Assembly (NCBI GenBank): GCA_944320355.1
Contig: CALUHC010000012.1
Span: forward strand, 1 to 47,338
Length of the DNA stretch: 47,338 nucleotides
Reading direction: 5' to 3'
From: an uncultured Prevotella sp.
GTDB lineage: Bacteria; Bacteroidota; Bacteroidia; Bacteroidales; Bacteroidaceae
Under the pieces are notes generated by a model. That model searched no databases. It was not told where the DNA came from and was given only the letters and a program-made list of their open reading frames with translations. The translations under genes and the position numbers were made by a program. This document shows positions 16,268 to 23,545 of this stretch, piece by piece (the stretch's first letter is position 1; each line of letters starts with the position of its first letter).

Positions 16268-19200
16268 TTATTCTTGTGTTGCCCTGACCCCGGCCTGCCA
16301 CTGCGCCGGAGTCACTCCGAAGCGTTTCTTGAAGCAGGTTGAGAAGTATTGCGGTGTTTTCATTCCAACCTGATAGGCCACTTCGGCAGCCGTAACCGGG
16401 CCAGACGACAGCATTTCGGCAGCACGTTGCAGCCTTTGCTCGCGTATATATTCGTTTGGTGTGCTGCCTGTCAGTGCCTTGAACTTGGCGAAGAACACTG
16501 TGCGGCTCATCCCCATGCCGTCGGCAAAGCTCTCTGCCGATATGCCCGGGTCGGCCAGGTGGGCGTCGGCGTAGGCCGCAAAGCGCTCTTTCAGCTTGTG
16601 GTCTCGCTCGTCGGTGATGATTTGCGGCGCGACTGTTTTTGCCTTCTTGCTGTCGCCGGAGGGTTGCGGAGCCGTGCCTGCGCCTCGTTCCAGCAGCCTG
16701 CGGCAGTGGGCGAGCAGCAGTTGCATGCTGAAGGGCTTCACTATGTAAGCGTCGGCGCCTGCTTCCAGCCCCTTGGCCTGCCTGTCCACGTCGCCGAGAG
16801 CCGTGAGCAGTATTATTGGTATGGCGCAGGTGCGGCTGCCAGAGCGCAGTCGCCCGCACAGTTCGAGTCCGTTCATGCGCGGCATCATCACGTCGCTCAC
16901 CACGAGGTCGTAGTCAGCTCCGTCTGCCAGCGCCCCAATTCTTTCCAGGGCATCCTGCCCGTCGGTGGCGGTGTCAACGCAGAAATACCGGCCGAGTTCG
17001 TGGTTCAGGTAGGCCCTTACGTCGTCATCATCCTCTACCACGAGCACCCTCCTGTCGTTCATCGGCGGCATGGTCACCTCGCCAACGGGTTCGGCAAAGC
17101 CGCCTTCCGCCACGTTGTCGGTTGTCACATCACCGCCCTCTGCCATGAAGTCGCTCTCCTTGTACTCCTCCTTGCCGGTGGGCAGCGTCACGGTGAATAC
17201 GCTTCCGCCGCCCGGATTGTCGCCGAGCGTTATCGTGCCGTGGTGTGTCTCCACCAGCCCGGCCACCAGGTTGAGGCCGATGCCGAGGCTGTCGCGGCGG
17301 TGGTTGCCATGGCTGTATCTGTCGAATATAGTGCTGCGCTTGTCTTCCGGCACGCCAATGCCCGTGTCGGCCACTATGACTTGCATCCTGCCCGGCTCCG
17401 TCTTGAGCCTCAACTCCACACTTCCGCCCGGCGGAGTGTATTTCATTGCGTTGTTGAGGAGCTCGTATGCTATCTTGTCAAGGTATCCGCGGTCCACAAA
17501 CGCCTCGTGCCTTTTGCTCTGCGGAAGGAACTGCAGCGCCACGCGGCGGCTCTCGGCGGTGTCGTGGAAGGTGTTCACGATGTTGCGGAGGAAGCCCACC
17601 ACCTCTGTCATCTCGAGTGAGAGCTGCAGCCGGTCTTCCTGCATCTTGCGGAATTCCAGCAGTTGGTTCACCAGTCGGAGCATACGGTTGACGTTGCTCT
17701 TCATGCGGTCTATGGGCTGCCTCAAGTCGCCTATGCTGCCGCCCACCTGCCTTATGCGTTCCAGGTTGCCGTATATGAGGGTGAGCGGGGTGCGGAGTTC
17801 GTGCGAGATGTTTGTGAAAAAGTCGAGCTTGAACTGCGTGAGCCGCTTTTCGACAGCGATGTCACGGCGCAGTCGATAGAGCGTGCGCAAGTATCGGAAC
17901 ACCAATACTGCCCCTATGGCCAGCAGCGCCGCGTACAGCATGAAGGCCCACCACGTCAGCCACCACGGCGGGAGCACGGTGAGCGTGAGCAGGCTTTCGC
18001 CTTCTGTCCACCTGCCGTCGCCGCCCATGCAGCGCACCTTGAACACATACTTGCCCGGCGGCAGGTTCTTGTATGTGGCGAAGTTCAGTTCGGACGGCAC
18101 GCTCCAGTCATCGTCGTAGCCTTCGAGCATATACGAAAAGCTCGTTGGGGCAAGGTGCATATAGTTGAAGTTCGAGAAGCGCAGCGTCACAGTGTTCTCG
18201 TTGTGGCGCAGTTTTATCGACTTAGTGGCGGTGATGCCCTGTGGCGACATCTTGCCGGGCTGCTCACTGACAGACACTCCGTCCACCTCTATGTTTGTGA
18301 TGCTTGGCAGTGCCACAGGAGGTATGGCCGGCTTGAAGTCGCGGTCCACGATGACAAGGCCGCCCACAGTGCCGAACAGCATGCGCCCGTCATCGAGCCG
18401 TATGGCGCAGTTCTTGTTGAAGAAGTTCATCGACAGGTCATTGTGGAATGCCAGGTAGTGCATGCCGCCGCTGCCCGGTGAGTAATATGCGCAGCCGCTT
18501 TGGGTGGCTATGCAGATGCGCCCTGTGGCATCTTCGCTGATAGACTGCACGTTGTTGTCTGTCAGTCCGTTGACTGACGCTATCTGCTTGTATCCTCCGC
18601 GGCCGTCGTCATGCAGTGCCCCGTGGCCGTGCGTGCCTATCCACAGCCGTCCCCGGCTGTCCGTGAACAGGCAATAGACGGGGTAGGCCAGCAGGCGCTC
18701 GTAGCGCGACGAGTCGGCCAGCAGGCTGTCGGGGGTGAAGCGGTAGAGCCCCGTCTCGGCTCCCACGAGCATTCGTCCCTGCCTGTCGAAGGCCAGTGTG
18801 CGCGGAATCAGCGAGTCTGCCCCCAGGCGGAATGTGCGCTCAGAGTATGTTCCGCCTGCCGTCAGCGTGGCTGCGGCCACGAGACTCTTTATTCCGCATT
18901 TCCACATTCGGCCCTTGCCGTCGGGCAGGAGGCCGTTCACCCGTCCGTGGCCATAGCCTTTTCCGTCGACGAACACTCCGTTGAGGCGTGTGCCGAGCCA
19001 CAGGCGTCCCTCTGAGTCGGTGGCGGCGGCGAGCACGTTCTGGCATGGCGAGGCCACTTCCTGCACACGATGCAGCAGCGGGTCGGCCCTGAACAGTTTG
19101 CGCTTGTTGGCTATGAGAATGTCGCCGCCTGGCAGTCGGGTCATCATTTTTATGTCTTGCGCCCACTCTGCGTCGTCATTGCCGATGTGCTTGCGCACAT

Positions 19201-19846
19201 ATTGTGACGGCACCACCCTCAGGCAGGTCACTCCCTGGTTCTGTACTGCCGCCCAGATGTTGCCGTCGCGGTCGGCGGTCATGTACACCACATAGTTGCT
19301 GCCTATCAGTTTGCCGGGGCTGTCTTTGGTTATGTGGCGCAGGCTGTGCTGCCTGCGATCGTATACGAACAGCCCGTTGCCGTTCACCGATGCCCACACC
19401 CGCCCTTCGTTGTCGGTCAGCACGCGGCACTTCAGGTTGTCTGTCTCTTTCTTCAGGCCAGGCCCGAAGATTGTGAAACGTATGGTCTCGCCTGTGGTGC
19501 GGTCGGTGTGTTCGAGCAGTCCGCTGTCCTCGTGTATGGCCACGAGGTTGCCACGGTTGTCGCGGAAGCGCTCCTTGCCGATGGAACGGAATTGCCGTTC
19601 TGCAGTGGAGTTCAGCTGTGCCAGCACAGAATCAGGCACTTCGCTGAAGTTGTATCCGTCATACCTGTATGTGCCATAAAGTGTATGGAAGTACATGAAG
19701 CCCGCAGAGTCTTGGTAGATTTTCCGCACATTGTTGTTGGGCAGGCCGCCTTGCTGGCTTGAAAGGTGGTATGCCATGATATCTTCGTCTGACGCCCGCA
19801 CGGCCGTGACGGCCAGCACGAAGAATAAAAGCAGTAGTTTTTTCAT
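16268..19846 (-). CDS. Hybrid two-component system sensor-regulator (HTCS)
   Basis: A 1192-residue one-protein signalling system. A signal peptide (KKLLLLFFVLAVTAVRA) precedes a periplasmic two-component propeller sensor (about 25-560, repeats such as GRLWIGTHGHG and GRVWASVNGNG) and a Y_Y_Y domain (about 560-620). TM is at 631-651. The kinase has H682 in NISHELRTPLTL and ATPase motifs DTGIGVPEDK and GIGLNLV. The receiver has D985 in VVSDVMMPRMNG. An AraC-type HTH ends the protein. Such regulators bind an oligosaccharide in the periplasm and activate polysaccharide-use genes. It is divergent from the PL11 gene, so a rhamnogalacturonan fragment is the likely ligand. The ATG at 19846 is preferred; the ATG at 19870 would be leaderless. 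Confidence 0.95.
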   Translation of the reverse strand: MKKLLLLFFVLAVTAVRASDEDIMAYHLSSQQGGLPNNNVRKIYQDSAGFMYFHTLYGTYRYDGYNFSEVPDSVLAQLNSTAERQFRSIGKERFRDNRGNLVAIHEDSGLLEHTDRTTGETIRFTIFGPGLKKETDNLKCRVLTDNEGRVWASVNGNGLFVYDRRQHSLRHITKDSPGKLIGSNYVVYMTADRDGNIWAAVQNQGVTCLRVVPSQYVRKHIGNDDAEWAQDIKMMTRLPGGDILIANKRKLFRADPLLHRVQEVASPCQNVLAAATDSEGRLWLGTRLNGVFVDGKGYGHGRVNGLLPDGKGRMWKCGIKSLVAAATLTAGGTYSERTFRLGADSLIPRTLAFDRQGRMLVGAETGLYRFTPDSLLADSSRYERLLAYPVYCLFTDSRGRLWIGTHGHGALHDDGRGGYKQIASVNGLTDNNVQSISEDATGRICIATQSGCAYYSPGSGGMHYLAFHNDLSMNFFNKNCAIRLDDGRMLFGTVGGLVIVDRDFKPAIPPVALPSITNIEVDGVSVSEQPGKMSPQGITATKSIKLRHNENTVTLRFSNFNYMHLAPTSFSYMLEGYDDDWSVPSELNFATYKNLPPGKYVFKVRCMGGDGRWTEGESLLTLTVLPPWWLTWWAFMLYAALLAIGAVLVFRYLRTLYRLRRDIAVEKRLTQFKLDFFTNISHELRTPLTLIYGNLERIRQVGGSIGDLRQPIDRMKSNVNRMLRLVNQLLEFRKMQEDRLQLSLEMTEVVGFLRNIVNTFHDTAESRRVALQFLPQSKRHEAFVDRGYLDKIAYELLNNAMKYTPPGGSVELRLKTEPGRMQVIVADTGIGVPEDKRSTIFDRYSHGNHRRDSLGIGLNLVAGLVETHHGTITLGDNPGGGSVFTVTLPTGKEEYKESDFMAEGGDVTTDNVAEGGFAEPVGEVTMPPMNDRRVLVVEDDDDVRAYLNHELGRYFCVDTATDGQDALERIGALADGADYDLVVSDVMMPRMNGLELCGRLRSGSRTCAIPIILLTALGDVDRQAKGLEAGADAYIVKPFSMQLLLAHCRRLLERGAGTAPQPSGDSKKAKTVAPQIITDERDHKLKERFAAYADAHLADPGISAESFADGMGMSRTVFFAKFKALTGSTPNEYIREQRLQRAAEMLSSGPVTAAEVAYQVGMKTPQYFSTCFKKRFGVTPAQWQAGVRATQE

Positions 19847-19877
19847 GTCTGGAAGCGTATGCGTTGCCATTACGCCA

Positions 19878-19908
19878 CAAAGATAGAAAAATAAATTTAA
19901 TCTGCAAG
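19878..19908 (-). promoter_or_regulatory. Promoter of the HTCS gene
   Basis: On the minus strand, CTTG (19905-19908), 19 bases, TATCTTTG (19878-19885). Transcription should start near 19871. Confidence 0.75.
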
Positions 19909-20033
19909 ACTTATATTTGTGCGTATTGCTCCGGCAGATGCCGGCCCGGATGCCTCTCCGTCAGCGAGGCTTGCAGTGCGTATGTATGGCAGGCAGTGGC
20001 ACCCGCTGTGCCTTTTCGGATTTTTTACGGGTT

Positions 20034-20345
20034 GTTAAATGGCAGGAGGCAATGCCTTCAAAAATGGCGTTTTTGCGTGTTGACGTGGCTTTGGCTGCAA
20101 ATAACGCGAAAACGGGTGTGCAATTGTAACTTGTTGGGAGACACTGGTGTTATGTGAGTTTGGGAAGGACTGTGCAATAATCTCTACCCTAATATATGCC
20201 AAAAACAGGCTGAAAACTTTGTTTTTTGGCTGGAAATGGTCTGCAATATGTGCTGTTTTGACTTGCAAAACAGGCTATATGGCAGTGCGAAACGGCTTGT
20301 TTCGCAATCCGGAACGGCCCGTTCGTGAAAATTGCGGGGCGTTTT
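20034..20345 (+). repeat. Dispersed ~330-bp intergenic element, copy 3
   Basis: Shares TAACGCGAAAACGGGTGTGC, TTGGGAGACA, GTTATGTGAGTTTGGGA, CTGTGCAATAA, CTAATATATGCC and GCTGAAAACTTTGTTTTTTG with the other copies. The 3' 22-bp units are more decayed (TGCGAAACGGCTTGTTTCGC, then AATCCGGAACGGCCCG). Confidence 0.75.
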
Positions 20346-20566
20346 TGTCAAGATGATTTGCTTTTTGCGGCATTGTCGTTTCTATTTCCTTTTGTTAAAA
20401 TGTCAAGCATTTTTACTTGCCGCCTTGCTTGCGCCGGCATGGACAGGGCCACGGTTGCATTGCCGGGGAGTGTCGAAATATGCGTTTATGTGTCACTTCC
20501 TTAACCCAAAAGGGCGGGGGAGTAGCTGCCTTTTGCCACCGCAGGCATTCTGAATCACCGTGTTTT

Positions 20567-20741
20567 AGAAGCTGTTTTGATTTTATCAACAGCCGGATTG
20601 GGCTGGATTTTTGAGGCATATTTGTCCGTTTGCTGAGGAGCATAGCGGGCTATGTGACGAAGCAAACGGGCGAATATGACCAAAAATGCACTCAAGACGG
20701 CAGGGATAAAAGACATATTTGATAAAATCAAAACAGCTTCT
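20567..20741. mobile_element. MITE-like inverted-repeat element, complete copy
   Basis: 175 bp with perfect 23-bp terminal inverted repeats starting AGAAGCTGTTTTGATTTT and ending AAAATCAAAACAGCTTCT. The centre is a nested hairpin: CATAGC/GCTATG inside GTTTGCT/AGCAAAC. There is no coding capacity. A 3-base TTA flanks both ends, but other copies lack a convincing target duplication. Copies: 33788-33904 (truncated), 39236-39325 (centre deleted) and 45791-45970. Confidence 0.8.
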
Positions 20742-20792
20742 TACTGTCCTTCAAAATTGTTGTGCCAATCCTTTTTCACTTCAGTTCACGGA

Positions 20793-20922
20793 CAAACCAC
20801 TCCCTCGCCGATCATAAAAGTAAAAAGGTAAAAGGGTAAAAAGGTAAAAAAGGCTGCGCGAAAGCCGACGGGCATAGCGCAAACCACTCCCTCGCCCTTT
20901 GGGAGAGGGCAGGGGAGTGGGT
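20793..20922. repeat. Direct repeat, polypurine tract and hairpin
   Basis: CAAACCACTCCCTCGCC occurs at 20793-20809 and again at 20880-20896. Between them lies an AAAAGGT tract (20814-20850) followed by GGCTGCGCG, as at 8288-8340. The second repeat forms a hairpin with GGGGAGTGG downstream (20884-20922). Confidence 0.65.
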
Positions 20923-20997
20923 TGGGGTCATTGGACGTGCTTTTGATATACCCTCCTTGCGTGACCGAGAAACGCATTTCGGCGCGCTTTCGTACAT

Positions 20998-21026
20998 ATT
21001 TGTAATCAATGGTACGAATGTGTAAT
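20998..21026 (+). promoter_or_regulatory. Candidate HTCS operator upstream of the PL11 gene
   Basis: ATTTGTAA (20998-21005), GGTAC (21011-21015), AAT (21017-21019) and TAAT (21023-21026) align without gaps to 26500-26528, with 22 of 29 positions identical. TGTAAT occurs twice at a 20-base spacing. The site abuts the -33 box, the expected place for an activator. Binding by the divergent HTCS is inferred. Confidence 0.55.
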
Positions 21027-21056
21027 TGACGTTATACATAATATATAATATCTTTG
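21026..21056 (+). promoter_or_regulatory. Promoter of the PL11 operon
   Basis: TTGA (21026-21029), 19 bases, TATCTTTG (21049-21056). The leader would be about 24 bases. The candidate operator sits directly upstream. Confidence 0.75.
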
Positions 21057-21085
21057 CAGGCAGATAGAAACAACTAAAAACCGAT

Positions 21086-23533
21086 ATGAACATGAAACGA
21101 TTTTATTTACGCAACAAACCGCTTTTCGCCTCTGCCGTATTGGCCTTGAGCCTCAACACGGTCACGGCCCAGAACCACACCCCCGCAAGCCAGATGGAGA
21201 GCCTCGGGCGTGGCGTGGTGGCCATGCGCCACTCGGGCGGCAACTTCGTGAGCTGGCGATTGCTCGGCAACGAGGGCGACAACGTCACCTTCGACCTCAT
21301 ACGCGACGGCAAAACCATAGCCGAGGGGCTGCGCACCACCAACTACAACGACGCCGCCGGCTCGGCCTCGTCTGTATATAAGGTGGCCAAGAGGGTGGAC
21401 GGCGAGGTGGCCGAGACCTCTGCCGAAGCCGCCACATGGGCCGACACATACAAGACAATGACATTCGAGCGGCCGGAAGGTGGCTCGTACTATTATGCCG
21501 ACAAAGACAGCACGGACTACTATCATTATTATGTTCAAGAGGGAAGCGTGGCCGACGTCGACGGCGACGGGGAGTACGAGCTGCTCGTAAAGTGGACTCC
21601 GTCTAACGCGCTTGATAACTCGGCCAGCGGATTCACGGGCAACGTATATTACGACTGCTACCATCTGTCACCCGGGCTCGGCAACGAAGACAAGCCCGAG
21701 CGGCTGTGGCGCATAGACCTCGGGTGCAACATCAGGGCCGGCTCGCACTACTCCATGCCCATGTTCTTCGACTTCAGCGGCGACGGCAAGGCCGAGCTGA
21801 TATGCAAGACAGGGCCGGGCACCATAGACGGAACAGGGCGTTATGCCACCGAGGCGGCCGACGACGAGGCCATACGCGCCACCGACAACACTGCCGACCA
21901 CCGCAATGCGAGCGGCCACGTGATGTCGGGGCCGGAGTTCCTCACCGTGTTCGACGGGCAGACGGGCCGCGCCCTGCACACCATCTGGTACAATCCCAAC
22001 CGCGGATTCACCACCGGCCGCGCCAGCGGATACGGCCCGTGGGGCGACGACTACGGCAACCGCGGCGAGCGATACCTGGCCTGCGTGGCCTATCTCGACG
22101 GCCCAGACAGCAACCCGAGCGCGGTGATGTGCCGCGGATACTACACCCGCTCATACCTCTGGGCCGTGGATTTCGATGGCAGCAAGCTGAAACAGAAGTG
22201 GCTGCACGCCTCTGTCAACGACACAAGGACAGAGGTGACCGATGCCGAAGGCAACAAAACGACTTACACCCACACCTCAAACACATCGGGCATTGGCACG
22301 CATTATACCGCATACGGTCAGGGATGCCACAGCATAGCCGTGGGCGATGTCGATGGCGACGGCTGCGATGAGATAATGTACGGCGCCGCTGCGATAGACA
22401 ATGACAGCCGCCTGCTCTACTCCACAGGCCTGAGTCACGGCGACGCCCACCACCTCGGAGTGTTCATGCCCGACCGTCCGGGCCTGCAGTTCATGATGCC
22501 CCATGAAAGCAGTCCTTACGGGTGGCACGTGCGCGACGCCGCTACGGGCGAGCTGCTCATACACCACACATCCGGCGGAGACAACGGACGGGGCATGGCC
22601 GCCGTGCTCTCGCCCGACCACAGGGGCGGTCTGTTCTGGTCAGCGGCCAACTACGACGTGTACGACATCAATGACCAAGTGGTGGCTTCGGGCGAAAACG
22701 CACGCCCGTCATACTGCTTCCGCATATACTGGGATGACGATCCTTGGGACGAACTGCTCGACGGTGTGAACATGACCAAGTGGAACGGAAGCGGCAGCAC
22801 GCGCATATTCAGTGCCCCCAACCATTCTTTCAAGAATGGATCCAAGGCATATCCGGTGCTCTCGGCCGACCTCTTCGGCGATTGGCGCGAGGAGGTCATC
22901 TGGTGCTGCGCCACCGACTCGGCCACCATCAACATCGTTTCCACCACCACTCCGACCGAACTGCGCGTGCCAACGCTGATGCACGACCACGTGTACCGCA
23001 TGGCCGTGGCGTGGCAGAACGTGGCCTACAACCAGCCGCCCCACCTCGGCTACTACCTGCCCGACTCCGTTGCGGCCCGCCTCGTGGCCGTGGAGGGAGC
23101 CAAGGAGCAGACCGTAGAGATAGGCAACGCCATGCAGACAACGGTGTGCCGGCTGCGAAACTGCACCAGTGCCATGCTCTATCAGGTGTTCCTCAACGGC
23201 GAACGCATAAGCAGTTTCACCGCTCCCGACGGTTTCACCTTCGAGCAAGACCGCACGGCAGGTACGGTGACGCTGAGCGGAACGCCACAGCAGACGGGGC
23301 TGTATGAGTTTGCCGTCAGACTGTCGGGCAGCTACGACGGCATCAATCCCACCGATACCATACGCGTGAACGTTACCAACACCTCGGGCATAACGTCTGT
23401 TGAAGACGACGCTGCGGGCAGCGGCGTGCAACGAATATACACGCTCGACGGCCGCGAAGTGACGGGACGCCCGACCACGGGAGTATATATAATACGCAAG
23501 AACGGCAAGTACACAAAGGTGACAATAAAATAG
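21086..23533 (+). CDS. Rhamnogalacturonan lyase, PL11 family, T9SS-exported
   Basis: An 815-residue secreted enzyme. A signal peptide (to about residue 28) is followed by the PL11 catalytic beta-propeller (about 35-640). It is recognised by SLGRGVVAM, NFVSWRLLGNE, calcium-binding loops DVDGDGEYELL and DVDGDGCDEI, the RGYYTRSYLWAVDFDG segment, and SADLFGDWREEVIW. PL11 enzymes cut the alpha-1,4 rhamnose-galacturonate bond of the rhamnogalacturonan-I backbone. An Ig-like region follows. The last ~45 residues (IYTLDGREV, GVYIIRKNGKYTKVTIK) resemble a T9SS type A sorting domain, so export to the surface or medium is expected. An ATG at 21092 is an alternative start. The GH2 gene follows after 12 bases. 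Confidence 0.93.
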   Translation: MNMKRFYLRNKPLFASAVLALSLNTVTAQNHTPASQMESLGRGVVAMRHSGGNFVSWRLLGNEGDNVTFDLIRDGKTIAEGLRTTNYNDAAGSASSVYKVAKRVDGEVAETSAEAATWADTYKTMTFERPEGGSYYYADKDSTDYYHYYVQEGSVADVDGDGEYELLVKWTPSNALDNSASGFTGNVYYDCYHLSPGLGNEDKPERLWRIDLGCNIRAGSHYSMPMFFDFSGDGKAELICKTGPGTIDGTGRYATEAADDEAIRATDNTADHRNASGHVMSGPEFLTVFDGQTGRALHTIWYNPNRGFTTGRASGYGPWGDDYGNRGERYLACVAYLDGPDSNPSAVMCRGYYTRSYLWAVDFDGSKLKQKWLHASVNDTRTEVTDAEGNKTTYTHTSNTSGIGTHYTAYGQGCHSIAVGDVDGDGCDEIMYGAAAIDNDSRLLYSTGLSHGDAHHLGVFMPDRPGLQFMMPHESSPYGWHVRDAATGELLIHHTSGGDNGRGMAAVLSPDHRGGLFWSAANYDVYDINDQVVASGENARPSYCFRIYWDDDPWDELLDGVNMTKWNGSGSTRIFSAPNHSFKNGSKAYPVLSADLFGDWREEVIWCCATDSATINIVSTTTPTELRVPTLMHDHVYRMAVAWQNVAYNQPPHLGYYLPDSVAARLVAVEGAKEQTVEIGNAMQTTVCRLRNCTSAMLYQVFLNGERISSFTAPDGFTFEQDRTAGTVTLSGTPQQTGLYEFAVRLSGSYDGINPTDTIRVNVTNTSGITSVEDDAAGSGVQRIYTLDGREVTGRPTTGVYIIRKNGKYTKVTIK

Positions 23534-23545
23534 CTTGACTGAAAA

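Larger units (their letters stand above)
19909..20997. other. 1.1-kb gene-free region between divergent HTCS and PL11 genes
   Basis: No supported coding frame. It contains copy 3 of the ~330-bp element (20034-20345), a complete MITE-like element (20567-20741) and a direct/inverted repeat with a polypurine tract (20793-20922). 19909-20033 and 20346-20566 show nothing recognisable. Confidence 0.7.

Noticed and set aside
20332-20553. 73-codon frame upstream of PL11
   Set aside because: No conserved features, no promoter; flanked by repeats on both sides.
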